NCBI GenBank assembly: GCA_018806915.1
Contig: JAGKQI010000078.1
Location: 992,001 to 1,056,000 of the forward strand
Direction: 5' to 3'
From: Phytophthora colocasiae
Lineage: Eukaryota; Oomycota; Peronosporomycetes; Peronosporales; Peronosporaceae
DNA length: 64,000 bases
Shown here one piece after another: positions 22,531 to 32,925 of the stretch; the first letter of the stretch is position 1, and every line of letters starts with the position of its first letter. The position numbers were made by a program, and so were the translations under genes. The notes beneath the pieces are model-generated. The model did no database searches. It was not told where the DNA came from and saw only the letters and a list, made by a program, of their open reading frames with translations.

Positions 22531-22964
22531 TCTTCTGCCAGACGTGTCCGTACCTGTTCCAGATTAATGACAAAGTGGAGAAGAAGGTGCCGCTGCAGCG
22601 TAAGCAGGTGGACGACGTATTGGGCGGTGATGAAGCATGGGAGAATGTTGATCAGACGGAGAGTAAGTCACAAGGCTTTTGCTTAAAGAGTGGGAAGATT
22701 TTTTACTAAACTTTTTTGTTGATTTCTTGTAGCGCGCTGCCCTCATTGTGAATACAACAAGGCGTACTTCATGCAGATCCAGATCCGGTCGGCTGATGAG
22801 CCGTCCACTACTTTCTACAAGTGCGTGCAGTGTAAGAAGCAGTGGAACGACTAAGGTTGGAGCTCTGCATCATTTGAAACATAGAAATCGTTCGGCACTC
22901 TTTTATTCTGCTTCATCGAGAGGAATTCGAGTCTACAATTACAGATTCTCAGGTAGAAAAGCTA

Positions 22965-24620
22965 TCAGCGGTTCATCCGGGCTGCACGTTGCGTGCGTCG
23001 GCAGTTGTCACAACTCCGGTTGCAGCTTGCACGCTGGAACTCTTGGCCGAAGTACGAGAGCAGCAGTTGTCGACGACATGTCGTGTCGTCCTCGCAGAAT
23101 TCAGCCATGGATCGGAGCTTCTCCATGTGTCGAGCGCGAGTTTCCTTGGTCATTCCCTTTTGAGGCATAGACAGAATGTTGCGCATCCTGGACACGTCTC
23201 GTGGGCTGTAGAACAGGATACACTGCGATGGCTTCCCGTCTCGGCCAGCACGACCAGCTTCTTGATAGTAGCCTTCGATGGACTTGGCTATCGAGAAGTG
23301 GATCACGTAGCGCACATCCGCCTTGTTAATGCCCATGCCGTACGCGATGGTGGCACACACGATGCTGAGCTGGCCATTCTGCCAGGCTTCTTGCACCATG
23401 TGCCGGTCTGTTGCTGACTGTCCAGCGTGGTAGAAATCAGCGCTGAGTCCGTGGTCAAAGAGGTAATTAGCCACATCTTCACAGTCCTGCTTCGTCATGC
23501 AGTACACGATGCCCACTGCGTCGCGTGGATATGTTGTCGAAATGAGCTTGTAGAGCTCCGCCATGGCCTCCGTGTCACTGCCGCGCGATTTATCCCGCAC
23601 CTCAAACGTGAGGTTCTGTCTGTTAAAGCTCATGGAGAAGACAAGCCCCTTTGAGATCTTCAGAGACTTCTTCACGTTGTTAATCACCTTGGGTGGTGCA
23701 GTAGCCGTCAAGGCCATGAGTGGAATGTTGGGGAATGTCTTCTTCAGCAACCCGAGCTTACTGTACTCCGGTCGGAAGTCGTGTCCCCACTGGCTGACAC
23801 AGTGAGCTTCATCAATGACGAACCGTGCGAGCATCTTGTTCTGGTGCAGAATCTCCAACAAACTCATCATCTCCTCAGACTTGCAGATCTTCTCAGGCGT
23901 CAAGTAGAGCAGCTTAATACTCGGTATCGGTCGTCTCAACTCTGCCGTGATCGATCTCTTGAGCGTTAGCGACGTCTGACTCGTCAGAAAGGCAGCCGGA
24001 ATGCCACAACCAGGGTTCTGGATCAACGCCGTCACTTGGTCCTGGATTAACGACAACAAAGGTGACACCACAATGGTCACTCCCTTGCTCAGCACTGCTG
24101 GTAACTGGTAGCAGAGACTCTTGCCTCCTCCCGTAGGCATGAGCACGAAGCAGTCCTGTCCACGCATCGTAGCTTCTATCACCTTCCGCTGGTTCTGTCT
24201 GAAGCTGTCATTGCCGAACACCGTCTTATTAGCTCTCGTTAGAATGTCTTGTGGTTCTTTAGCGGTCATGTCAAAGAAGTTGTGTGCTGGAGGTTCTACC
24301 GCTCGCTTCTTCGCTTGCGGGGGGTCATTAGACGGCGCTGGACGTCGTCTACTCTGTCGCATCAAGTCTAACGCCGTGTTGGGCTCTCTGTTCTCCGTGT
24401 CGTCGTCTGAATCCTCGTAGAAAGAGCGACTCCGCTTCTGCCGTTGGACAGACAAACTCAACGGCTCGTCATCGAAATTTCCGTCCACCGTCAAGTCAAT
24501 CGCTTCTACTCGAGCTTGCGGACGTGCAGCGGCTGATGATGCTGCCTGGAAATGGGCGTCAATAGGCACGAAGGAGCCGCCAGTTTTCCTGCCGCGCGGG
24601 CGCGACACCACCGCTCTCAT
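22965..24620 (-). CDS. RecQ-family DNA helicase
   Basis: Single-exon gene, 551 residues. After a low-complexity N-terminus (1-115) come the helicase motifs: [10 protein letters not shown] (motif 0), [14 protein letters not shown] (Walker A, about 163), [11 protein letters not shown] (Ia), [17 protein letters not shown] (Walker B with the RecQ aromatic loop, about 271), ALTATAPP (III), [12 protein letters not shown] (IV) and [14 protein letters not shown] (VI). A zinc-binding region follows ([12 protein letters not shown], then CDNCRR). The winged-helix and HRDC parts of BLM or E. coli RecQ are absent, so it is a short RecQ, probably a 3'-5' helicase acting on replication and recombination intermediates. 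It is divergent from the methyltransferase gene, with starts 80 bp apart. Confidence 0.95.
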   Translation of the reverse strand: MRAVVSRPRGRKTGGSFVPIDAHFQAASSAAARPQARVEAIDLTVDGNFDDEPLSLSVQRQKRSRSFYEDSDDDTENREPNTALDLMRQSRRRPAPSNDPPQAKKRAVEPPAHNFFDMTAKEPQDILTRANKTVFGNDSFRQNQRKVIEATMRGQDCFVLMPTGGGKSLCYQLPAVLSKGVTIVVSPLLSLIQDQVTALIQNPGCGIPAAFLTSQTSLTLKRSITAELRRPIPSIKLLYLTPEKICKSEEMMSLLEILHQNKMLARFVIDEAHCVSQWGHDFRPEYSKLGLLKKTFPNIPLMALTATAPPKVINNVKKSLKISKGLVFSMSFNRQNLTFEVRDKSRGSDTEAMAELYKLISTTYPRDAVGIVYCMTKQDCEDVANYLFDHGLSADFYHAGQSATDRHMVQEAWQNGQLSIVCATIAYGMGINKADVRYVIHFSIAKSIEGYYQEAGRAGRDGKPSQCILFYSPRDVSRMRNILSMPQKGMTKETRARHMEKLRSMAEFCEDDTTCRRQLLLSYFGQEFQRASCNRSCDNCRRTQRAARMNR

Positions 24621-24700
24621 ATTTGATATTTTTGTTGACTGTCTTAATTACTGCGAACCTAAGGCGAACTTATAAAAATACGACAATCACTCTCAAACTG
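24621..24700. promoter_or_regulatory. Short shared promoter between RecQ and TARBP1-like genes
   Basis: Only 80 bp separate the two start codons. The stretch is AT-rich and contains TATAAAAATA near 24671 on the + strand. Both core promoters and both 5' leaders must fit here or overlap the coding starts, suggesting coupled or bidirectional transcription. Confidence 0.5.
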
Positions 24701-27700
24701 ATGGTGGTCAGCCGTGCTGTAGATGCGGCTTGGACGCGCTGGCAGCGGCTCCACACGCAGCATCAAGGTCACTTAGAGCTGGGGATAGCTGAGGCAGAAG
24801 CGCAGTTTGAACTTGTGGCTACAGGCCTCGTCCTGTCCGATGAACAGGTCCAGAAACTCTTTGAAGGTGACGCACTGGATGCGGTTTCCCTGTTAACGCC
24901 GCTACCAACGCCCGAGAGCGATGGAGTGACCTGTAGACACTACCATTTCGCCCTTGTAGCTATTAGTGTGCTGTTGGGTCAGTTTTTGCAGTCAAATGAA
25001 GCGTTAGAGGAGCAAGCAGAGCAACTACTCAAGGGCAACTTAACGACCAACATTCTGCTGCCGGTGTTACAACTAGATCGTCATGCTGCGCTGCATCACG
25101 CAGCGTTAAGTATGATCCAGAGACTACTACAGCTTATGATGAAACGTGGAGATTCTCAAGAGATTATTAAACAGCTTTTTATTCAAGTGAAGATGTTGCT
25201 GGCAATGGAGACGGAAGAAACTGTGAGCTACGACTCCTTGTGCAGATTACTGGAGGTTTTGTTAAGACAAGATGGAGAACTGGTGGGAAATTCGATGGAG
25301 ATCTGTGAACAAGCCACGAGAGTCTGCAAACAGCAGCCAAAGTTCCTCAGAGCGGTGGCTCTGCACATTGTTCCAGCTTTACTGGAGAAGGACGAGATGG
25401 AAATGTATGAGAACCTTCTGGGTATGGTGACGAATGCTGCGGAACCGTTGAACGCATCAACTTTTCCTCAGGAGCTGCTGTACCTGGTGAGTATCATTAT
25501 GCCAAAGGCTCCACAGGAGATTATTGCTGATGTGAAGCTGCAGAAGCTGGTATGCTTTGCATTGCGACACGAAGACTCGTTGCTGAGGAAACAAGGGCTG
25601 CATATCCTGAAAGTCGCATTCTCTCATTGTGCACTGCTGGCTCAACCTCAGAAATCAACGACCAAGGATGGGTTTTCGTGGGTGGATACGTGGCAGAACT
25701 TCCTTACGGCCTCAGAAGTGATCCAGATGCATCATGAACAGCATCTGATTGAACAAGTCTGGCCACAGGTTGAGGGTCTGTTGGCGAGCTACTTAATTGT
25801 CGATACCAGCTCCAAGGTTGGCCAGAAGAATGAGCAATGGCCGGTGCAGCTGACGTTTGACTGGATGCAGAGTCTTCTGGTGCGGTTATTCGCACACGAT
25901 AACCCCGTCGTAAAACGTTTGTTTATCTCGAACTTCATGGAATCTTGTGTTGGAGCATGGCAGAAGTGGGGAAAGCAGCGAAGTGCTAGCAATGGCATCG
26001 AGCGTGATGCTTCCTTTGCGTGTGACCCTGCTTTCCAGCACTTTGTGTTCCAGCATTTGCTGCGTGCCTGTAATGACCCGGTGCTTTACAAGCATGCTCA
26101 TCGTGCTCGCTTCCAGGCCCACGTGGCAGATTTCCTGTCCTCCTTTCTATCTTTCCAGCTTGCAGAAAGTGACCAGGATCACGTGCTTGATACGTTTGTT
26201 GGTGCGATGGCAGAAGCGATTTTTGGAGAAGGCGCAGATAACCACTCGCCTGAGGCTCTGCTGAGTATGCTACAGGTATTCCAGTCACCGAGTTTGAAAC
26301 GCGCTGCCTCCTCCGCGTCGGCCAAGCTGTTATTGAGTGCGTCGGCTGTGGACCGACTCCGGTTTTTACTGGATGTGCATGCAATGCAATCGTTCTCGCA
26401 AGCAATGCGCATGAAAATGCTTCGAGCCTTGAGTCATGCTCTTACTGGCGGCTTTGTTAACGTGTCGACGCTTTCGCTGTCACTATTGTCACGTGTGCTT
26501 TGTGTTTTCCCCGCTGGTACGTTGCTGGCTAATGATGGTGAGACTTTCGTGCAATTTCTGGAGTGGATGAAGGGCCCTAGCTCGTCTAGCGTGTTGGTGT
26601 CTCTTTCGACCGCCCTTGAAGAATATCTGAAGCCACAAGGGGAAGAAACGTGTGAGAATGTTTTGAATCCGAGTCAGCTGGCAAGGTTGTTGCTTTTTAC
26701 CGCAGAAATGGCACGCGAATTGGATCCTCATGATCTCGAAAAGATGCCAGGACATAGGGCCAAGATTGAAGTGGTGCTGCGTTCTTCGTTGGGTAATCTC
26801 CTGTCTACGTTTTCAGAGGGAGAACTGGAGAGTGCACGGCTCGTGCTTCTTGTTGCCAATATTGAAGAACAAGTCCAGATTCTCGTAGGTAGTTCGTCAT
26901 CGCAAAGCTTTACGTTCACATTCGAGCGAGAGATCTTTTACGATGGCCAAGTCAGTTGTTCATATCTGTTCGCGCGTGCCACGGCAGTTGTGCGACGCTG
27001 GCTGGACAAGGTATCTGTCACACCCGAAGGTGGCGGCGTGGAGTCCGATGAGCATGAAAAGGAAAACCTCATGGAGCTCGTACCGTCAGCTGTGTTTGTG
27101 CTGTCACAAATGAGCACCCAGACAATGAATACGACTGGCAAGCTGGTTCAAATGGACGAGCTTGATGCTCTTTGTGACGAGCTGAAGAATGTTCTGACTA
27201 AAACTGCGGATCAGTCAGTTTTCGACTTGGCTTTAGCAACCAAATGTCTGTCCGTTGTTGGAGCCGATGCGGCTGCATTAGACTCCCTGCGTGCTTTTGA
27301 GAGTGAACGTATCATGCCGCTTCTGCTCGGCCTCGACACGAGCCGCCGGTACAGTGGAAAACTGGATGCTCGATGTGCTATCAATCTGGCAGCTAGCAAG
27401 TGGGTGCTGCTCCACCATGTCGTTGGATCTTCATCTTTCATTGACACGAAACTTCTGCAAACCACATATGCTGCTTGCGTTGAGGCCTTGCCCACTGCAG
27501 GCATGGATCCTTCGGCACTGATTAATATGGTGAATGTGCTGTCACTCACACTGTCACAACTTGCTGGTGGCTTGGCAAAATCTGCCAATGGCCTGGAGCA
27601 ATTTGAAGACTTGCTTGAAGAAGTCTGGACCGCTTACTGCGATAGCAAGGCCAAGCCAGATGCACTTACCCGAGCCGTTGTTGTGTGCATGTTTCAGCCG

Positions 27701-29566
27701 GTATTCCTGCTGCGTGCTGAGCTGAATGCGACGATGAAGCGCTGGATTGCAGACTTTATCCGCTTTGGCTCTCAACACAGACCCAATGTCATTTTCCACT
27801 TGGCTTGCCGCTTGTGCCAGGCTTGGCGTGCTCATCCAGCAGCGGCTTTGTCATTTGCTGACGAACTGATTGAGCTGTTGCTTTACAAGGAGCCGCTGAT
27901 CGACGAAAAGGAGCAGCTGACAATGGATACCAGTGCTCCATTCCAGGGATTCCAGGGCTTTTCACCGATCAACACCAGTCAGACACCTGCTATCACCAGT
28001 CACGCCAAGGACAGATTCGTGCGACTGGTTATGCTGAGTTTCCTGGATGACGTTGCGGTTGATACCAGTGCGTCGACAGCAACTCAAGAGCTGATGAACG
28101 CGCTATTGGACCGTCTACTTGCGCTTAACGTGACTCCAGACTGGCAGAAGCAGCATATGCTGAATAGCGATGGATTTGGCAAGAAATTACGGTCTTGGCA
28201 AGCACTTTGCATCGTCAGTGCTCATGTCACCAAGCCACAGCTGACAGATCTTCTCCCCACACTGCAGATTGCGTTTGCAGTACCTCAACTGCCAAGTGTC
28301 CGGTACTACATGGAGCTGTTTGGAATGCGAATGGCTACCAAATTCCCCCGCGAGATCTGCTCGGGTGTTCTACTTCCCATGCTTCGTGATGCGAACCTGA
28401 TGCCACAAGTGGGAGCTTCGATGCTTCTTGTATCCGTTTATCTCGCGAACTCGAAGCTGGATGACAAAAGTATTGACATCGACTGCGGAGAGCTACTGGA
28501 AACGATGCTGCCGTGGCTGAACACGTCGCACGGGTATACACGCGTACTGGCCCAGTTCCTACTGGCGAAGGTTCTTCCTCGTCATGTCCACCAGCTTCAA
28601 CTCAGCTCAAACGACACGCCCGGACTCTGCTTTTTAGAAGGTACAGCGCGTTACCTGAATAACAACAAAGAGTGTAAGCGAATGCTGCGGCGCCAAGCTC
28701 GCCAACTGGAGGAGTTCCACCCGGACTACGAGAGCTCTTTGCTCGGTATGCTTTCCTCCGGCTTCATTAGCGAATTTGGGGAACTTCTACCACGCGACGA
28801 GGCTCTGCGTTTCAGTGAGCAGCTCAAGAATGCGATGAACGAGCTCTACGCCCAGTACCAGCTCGAGAACTTTCCGCCTTCTCTGGCACAAGAGAAGAGT
28901 GGTGCCGTATCGCCTGCAGAGAAGGAGCCTGCAAGCGGAGCTGTCACTGTACAGCGCAAGATCGACACAACGGCGCTGCTTCTGGAAGACAGTGCATTGC
29001 CTGCAGCTATGCGCGTTAATTTCGATGCTGCGCGTTGCGGCGAAACACTCAACGCTCGTCAACGACCTCGACAACCTCTGATCATGTGTGCGAGCTTGGT
29101 GGACAAGATCCCGAACCTGGCAGGACTCGCGCGTACTTGTGAGATCTTTAACGCTCAGAAGTTGATCGTGCCAAATCTTCGTACAGCCGAGAAGGACGCC
29201 ACGTTTGCAACAGTGAGCGCTACAGCTCACAAGTGGATGCCGTTAGAAGAAGTCCGACCTCAAGGAGATGATCTCCGTGAAGCTCTTCTTCGCTGGAAGG
29301 ATGAGGGATACACCATCGTGGCAGTTGAACAAACAGCTTCCAGTGTGAGTCTTGCGAACTATACACTACCACGCAAGATGGTGCTTGTTCTAGGTCGCGA
29401 GAAAGAGGGGATCCCCGTGGATGTTCTGCAGCTTGTTGATGTGTGTGTGGAAATCCCCCAATTTGGCTTGGTACGGTCGCTGAACGTGCATGTGAGTGGA
29501 GCGTTGATGCTGTGGGAATACACGCAGCAGCAATTGATGTCTGGTGCTCTCGAGTCGACACTGTAG
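24701..29566 (+). CDS. TARBP1: TARBP1/Trm3-like tRNA Gm18 2'-O-methyltransferase
   Basis: One uninterrupted frame, 1,621 residues from ATG 24701 (MVVSRAVDAAWTRW), about the length of animal TARBP1. Residues 1-1450 form a long helical-repeat body with no clear motif. The last 160 are a SpoU/TrmH knotted methyltransferase: IPNLAGLARTCEIF (about 1472, conserved Asn and Arg), VLVLGREKEGIP (about 1563) and SLNVHVSGALMLWEY (about 1593), the three SpoU motifs that make the AdoMet site. Yeast Trm3 and human TARBP1 methylate the ribose of G18 in the tRNA D-loop. In-frame codons upstream of 24701 contain no ATG. The kinesin gene follows 205 bp downstream on the same strand. Confidence 0.88.
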   Translation: MVVSRAVDAAWTRWQRLHTQHQGHLELGIAEAEAQFELVATGLVLSDEQVQKLFEGDALDAVSLLTPLPTPESDGVTCRHYHFALVAISVLLGQFLQSNEALEEQAEQLLKGNLTTNILLPVLQLDRHAALHHAALSMIQRLLQLMMKRGDSQEIIKQLFIQVKMLLAMETEETVSYDSLCRLLEVLLRQDGELVGNSMEICEQATRVCKQQPKFLRAVALHIVPALLEKDEMEMYENLLGMVTNAAEPLNASTFPQELLYLVSIIMPKAPQEIIADVKLQKLVCFALRHEDSLLRKQGLHILKVAFSHCALLAQPQKSTTKDGFSWVDTWQNFLTASEVIQMHHEQHLIEQVWPQVEGLLASYLIVDTSSKVGQKNEQWPVQLTFDWMQSLLVRLFAHDNPVVKRLFISNFMESCVGAWQKWGKQRSASNGIERDASFACDPAFQHFVFQHLLRACNDPVLYKHAHRARFQAHVADFLSSFLSFQLAESDQDHVLDTFVGAMAEAIFGEGADNHSPEALLSMLQVFQSPSLKRAASSASAKLLLSASAVDRLRFLLDVHAMQSFSQAMRMKMLRALSHALTGGFVNVSTLSLSLLSRVLCVFPAGTLLANDGETFVQFLEWMKGPSSSSVLVSLSTALEEYLKPQGEETCENVLNPSQLARLLLFTAEMARELDPHDLEKMPGHRAKIEVVLRSSLGNLLSTFSEGELESARLVLLVANIEEQVQILVGSSSSQSFTFTFEREIFYDGQVSCSYLFARATAVVRRWLDKVSVTPEGGGVESDEHEKENLMELVPSAVFVLSQMSTQTMNTTGKLVQMDELDALCDELKNVLTKTADQSVFDLALATKCLSVVGADAAALDSLRAFESERIMPLLLGLDTSRRYSGKLDARCAINLAASKWVLLHHVVGSSSFIDTKLLQTTYAACVEALPTAGMDPSALINMVNVLSLTLSQLAGGLAKSANGLEQFEDLLEEVWTAYCDSKAKPDALTRAVVVCMFQPVFLLRAELNATMKRWIADFIRFGSQHRPNVIFHLACRLCQAWRAHPAAALSFADELIELLLYKEPLIDEKEQLTMDTSAPFQGFQGFSPINTSQTPAITSHAKDRFVRLVMLSFLDDVAVDTSASTATQELMNALLDRLLALNVTPDWQKQHMLNSDGFGKKLRSWQALCIVSAHVTKPQLTDLLPTLQIAFAVPQLPSVRYYMELFGMRMATKFPREICSGVLLPMLRDANLMPQVGASMLLVSVYLANSKLDDKSIDIDCGELLETMLPWLNTSHGYTRVLAQFLLAKVLPRHVHQLQLSSNDTPGLCFLEGTARYLNNNKECKRMLRRQARQLEEFHPDYESSLLGMLSSGFISEFGELLPRDEALRFSEQLKNAMNELYAQYQLENFPPSLAQEKSGAVSPAEKEPASGAVTVQRKIDTTALLLEDSALPAAMRVNFDAARCGETLNARQRPRQPLIMCASLVDKIPNLAGLARTCEIFNAQKLIVPNLRTAEKDATFATVSATAHKWMPLEEVRPQGDDLREALLRWKDEGYTIVAVEQTASSVSLANYTLPRKMVLVLGREKEGIPVDVLQLVDVCVEIPQFGLVRSLNVHVSGALMLWEYTQQQLMSGALESTL

Positions 29567-29771
29567 TCGTTGGAGTTCCGACATATGATAACGCTGGATA
29601 GAATAGAGGAACAAGTTGCTGGCTGGCGTCAACAAATGCTGATTGTAATCATGCGGAACGGTTTTTCGTGCTACGGAGATTTGCACATACATTCAGCGTT
29701 TGTTTTGAGAGCTGCAACTTGTACTAACAGAAAGCTCACTTGCCAATTTTCCTTCGCTCAGGTATTCTCCA
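29567..29771 (+). promoter_or_regulatory. Upstream region of the kinesin-like gene
   Basis: No gene. The segment near 29690 (ACATTCAGCGTTTGTTTTG) resembles the oomycete initiator (YCAYTYNNNTTT) and would place transcription start about 75 bp before ATG 29772. Assignment by pattern only. Confidence 0.35.
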
Positions 29772-31019
29772 ATGACCAAGGTTTATATCCGTCCGCGTCC
29801 GCTCGCTTCGTCTGAGAAGGATGAAGAAGTCATCGAGTACTTTGCGGATGAAAGCAAGAACATCCACGTGGTGACTGCTGACAAGAAGTTCCCGCACTTT
29901 GCTGGCATTCTTTCACCTGAAAACAGCGAAGCGTATGTCCAAGCGATTCACCCTATGGTGCCGGAAATGCTGAGAGGTACAACGTCGTGTTGCTTCGCGT
30001 ATGGCCACACGAGCAGTGGGAAGACACACACGATCTTCGGGTACGGTGCTGAACTTGGTATGTACCAGCGATTAGTTCAAGATCTGTTTGCAGAGAGCGA
30101 GGGAGACTTACTCGTCCAAGTCCGCTTCTACGAGCTGTACAACGGCCAAGTGTTCGACTTGCTGAACAAACGGCAGCCTGGGTATGTCCGTGAAGATGCG
30201 GATGGAGTGGTTCACGTTCGCAGTGCCACGACCATGGGACCCAATGGCGAAGTTCTGACGCAGTCCCTGAAAGCTGATTATGGTGACTCTGCTGAAGCTG
30301 TGCTGGAAATCATTCGTCAAGGAAGGAGTCTTCGAGCAGAGGGGACGTCGGAGCTGCATCAACGAAGCAGCAGATCTCATGCAGTTCTAGAGCTCGAGGT
30401 TGTCACTACAGCACTCGCAGAAGCTCGACAGGAAGTCGCCTTAGCGCAGTCCCGAGTGGTTCCTCTGGGAAAAGCTCGTGACGACTTGTATATTGCAAAC
30501 CAGTCGCACATGTACATAATCGTAGATGGGAAACCAGTTCTTTCCGGTGTCCGGCCTCCTAAAGAGGACGAAGATCGGCTGCAGACGTTGCAGAGCCAAG
30601 TTGACGCCGCAGAAGCTGTGGTGGCAGCTATGAAAGCTCGTGTTGAAGCAGAGAAGGCGAAGTGTCCTGGTGGGATATTTGTGCTGGTTGATCTCGCTGG
30701 AGCGGAGTACACGGGCGAAGGTCTGGCTCGCAGTTCCAAGGAGCACAAGGAAGCTCGAGAGATTAACTCGAGTCTGCTATCCCTCAAGGAATGCATCAGA
30801 GTACAAGCTCGAAGGGGAAAAGGACACATTCCCTACAGGAACTCGAAACTCACGATGCTGCTCAAGTGCTACCTGGAGACGGACAAACCTTCATCCACGA
30901 TCATGATCACAAATGTGTTGGCGACCAAAATCCACTTGCGAAAAGCTCTGGATTCGATCAGATACGCTGCGTTAGTTGCCTCTGCATTCAATTCTTCCCA
31001 AGACGAAAGACGGGCATGA
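29772..31019 (+). CDS. Kinesin-like motor-domain protein with switch I-II insert
   Basis: 415 residues. VYIRPRP is the beta-1 start; the P-loop is YGHTSSGKTHT (about 77-87); switch I is RSSRSHAVLELEV (about 199); switch II is VDLAGAE (about 307); and the alpha-4 motif INSSLLSLKECI with PYRNSKLTMLLK (about 335-365) completes the motor. About 100 residues separate switch I from switch II, where kinesins usually have about 30. The extra part holds SHMYIIVDGKPVLSG and a heptad-like helix (DRLQTLQSQVDAAEAVV). There is no stalk or tail. The last residues (SSQDERRA, stop) differ from the copy ending at 33480 because of a 1-base loss just before the stop, which removes the basic KRRKS tail. The protein could be functional but its 3' half is part of the tandem array. 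Confidence 0.85.
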   Translation: MTKVYIRPRPLASSEKDEEVIEYFADESKNIHVVTADKKFPHFAGILSPENSEAYVQAIHPMVPEMLRGTTSCCFAYGHTSSGKTHTIFGYGAELGMYQRLVQDLFAESEGDLLVQVRFYELYNGQVFDLLNKRQPGYVREDADGVVHVRSATTMGPNGEVLTQSLKADYGDSAEAVLEIIRQGRSLRAEGTSELHQRSSRSHAVLELEVVTTALAEARQEVALAQSRVVPLGKARDDLYIANQSHMYIIVDGKPVLSGVRPPKEDEDRLQTLQSQVDAAEAVVAAMKARVEAEKAKCPGGIFVLVDLAGAEYTGEGLARSSKEHKEAREINSSLLSLKECIRVQARRGKGHIPYRNSKLTMLLKCYLETDKPSSTIMITNVLATKIHLRKALDSIRYAALVASAFNSSQDERRA

Positions 31020-31300
31020 AGCGACGAAAATCGGTTAAGTAGGACCAGCAAAAGCGGTGAGGATAAAGCGACACAAGATCTATTCAAGCCCAATAAGTTG
31101 GAAAGAAAACATTGCTGATATTGATGAGCTCTGATATTGGTTGGTTTCATGTGCATTCGTTGACTTAGGTCTGATGCCGAGATATCCCGATATGAACACC
31201 ACGCACCTCAAATTGTAGCACTGGTTGATCAGGAACACCATGTCGCTCATCTTTCGTAGATGGAATGGATAGAAGTTTTCGTTGTGGGAGACTTGGAAAG
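31020..31300. other. Spacer of kinesin array, containing kinase 3' flank
   Basis: From about 31160 the sequence matches the 3' flank of the NEK-like kinase genes (compare 39910-40045 and 44990-45120): CGATATGAACACC, GTAGATGGAATGGATA and TTTTCGTTGTGGGAG. At 31300/31301 it jumps into the middle of the kinesin gene. The spacer thus shows that the kinesin array arose from the larger kinesin-kinase unit by deletion. No gene is seen. Confidence 0.7.
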
Positions 31301-32112
31301 CCCGTGACGATGCAGACGCAGATGTACACCATCGTAGACGGAAAACCTATTCTTTCCGGTTTCCAGCCACCTAAAGAGGACGAAGATCGACTGCAGACGT
31401 TGCAGAGTCAAGTTGATGCCGCAGAGGCAGAGGTAACAGCCATGAAAGCTCGTGTTGATGCTGAAAAAGCGAAGTGCCCAGGTGGGATGTTCGTGCTGGT
31501 TGATCTCGCTGGTGCAGAGTACACAGGCGAGGGCTTAGCTCGCAGTTCCAAGGAGCACAAGGAAGCTCGAGAGATTAACTCGAGTCTGCTATCCCTCAAG
31601 GAATGCATCAGAGTACAAGCTCGAAGGGAAAAGGACACATTCCCTACAGGAACTCGAAACTCACGATGCTGCTCAAGTGCTACCTGGAGACGGACAAACC
31701 TTCATCCACGATCATGATCACAAATGTGTTGGCGACCAAAATCCACTCTGCGAAAAGCTCTGGATTCGATCAGATACGCTGCGTTAGTTGCCTCTGCATT
31801 CAATTCTTCCCAAGACGAAAGACGGGCATGAAGCGACGAAAATCGGTTAAGTAGGACCAGCAAAAGCGGTGAGGATAAAGCGACACAAGATCTATTCAAG
31901 CCCAATAAGTTGGAAAGAAAACATTGCTGATATTGATGAGCTCTGATATTGGTTGGTTTCATGTGCATTCGTTGACTTAGGTCTGATGCCGAGATATCCC
32001 GATATGAACACCACGCACCTCAAATTGTAGCACTGGTTGATCAGGAACACCATGTCGCTCATCTTTCGTAGATGGAATGGATAGAAGTTTTCGTTGTGGG
32101 AGACTTGGAAAG
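31301..32112 (+). pseudogene. Kinesin 3'-half copy 2 (812-bp tandem unit), frameshifted
   Basis: Starts inside the motor insert (MYTIVDGKPILSG) and runs through switch II to the C-terminus, then the spacer. Compared with copy 3 it has a lost base near 31627 and a gained base near 31747, so the motor C-terminus is read out of frame. It lacks the P-loop and switch I, so no motor can be made. Confidence 0.88.
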
Positions 32113-32925
32113 CCCGTGACGATGCAGACGCAGATGTACACCATCGTAGACGGAAAACCTATTCTTTCCGGTTTCCAGCCACCTAAAGAGGACGAAGATC
32201 GACTGCAGACGTTGCAGAGTCAAGTTGATGCCGCAGAGGCAGAGGTAACAGCCATGAAAGCTCGTGTTGATGCTGAAAAAGCGAAGTGCCCAGGTGGGAT
32301 GTTCGTGCTGGTTGATCTCGCTGGTGCAGAGTACACAGGCGAGGGCTTAGCTCGCAGTTCCAAGGAGCACAAGGAAGCTCGAGAGATTAACTCGAGTCTG
32401 CTATCCCTCAAGGAATGCATCAGAGTACAAGCTCGAAGGGGAAAAGGACACATTCCCTACAGGAACTCGAAACTCACGATGCTGCTCAAGTGCTACCTGG
32501 AGACGGACAAACCTTCATCCACGATCATGATCACAAATGTGTTGGCGACCAAAATCCACTTGCGAAAAGCTCTGGATTCGATCAGATACGCTGCGTTAGT
32601 TGCCTCTGCATTCAATTCTTCCCAAGACGAAAGACGGGCATGAAGCGACGAAAATCGGTTAAGTAGGACCAGCAAAAGCGGTGAGGATAAAGCGACACAA
32701 GATCTATTCAAGCCCAATAAGTTGGAAAGAAAACATTGCTGATATTGATGAGCTCTGATATTGGTTGGTTTCATGTGCATTCGTTGACTTAGGTCTGATG
32801 CCGAGATATCCCGATATGAACACCACGCACCTCAAATTGTAGCACTGGTTGATCAGGAACACCATGTCGCTCATCTTTCGTAGATGGAATGGGATAGAAG
32901 TTTTCGTTGTGGGAGACTTGGAAAG
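32113..32925 (+). pseudogene. Kinesin 3'-half copy 3 (813-bp tandem unit)
   Basis: Almost identical to copy 2 but with an open frame (32077-32643, 188 residues) from MDRSFRCGRLGKP, through switch II DLAGAE, to the SSQDERRA end. No P-loop or switch I. Period to the next copy is 813 because of one extra G near 32892. Confidence 0.88.

Larger units (their letters stand above)
17275..22854 (+). pseudogene. POLR3K: RNA polymerase III subunit C11 (POLR3K), split by copia insertion
   Basis: Exon 1 is 17275-17322 (MHFCPSCGNILLVEPD), intron 17323-17390. Exon 2 starts at 17391 (SDGMRFF), is cut after 17411 and resumes at 22536 (CQTCPYLFQIN ... VDDVLGGDEAWENVDQTE) to 22662. Intron 22663-22732 and exon 3 22733-22854 (RCPHCEYNKAYFMQIQ ... 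RSADEPSTTFYKC) end at stop 22852-22854. Without the insert the frame is exact and gives 105 residues, against 108 in human. Both zinc ribbons are present: CPSCG with CQTC, and CPHC with CVQC. The RSADEP loop is the TFIIS-like hairpin used for RNA cleavage, termination and reinitiation by Pol III. The subunit is essential in yeast, so this copy must be an inactive allele or one of several copies. Confidence 0.93.

Noticed and set aside
22349..22709. Open frames in the 3' LTR and POLR3K exon as separate genes
   Set aside because: They are LTR copies of the copia leader and the out-of-frame continuation of POLR3K.
30420..30670. The kinesin insert as an unspliced intron
   Set aside because: No matching GT-AG pair in frame flanks it, the region has coding bias, and it is kept in all copies.
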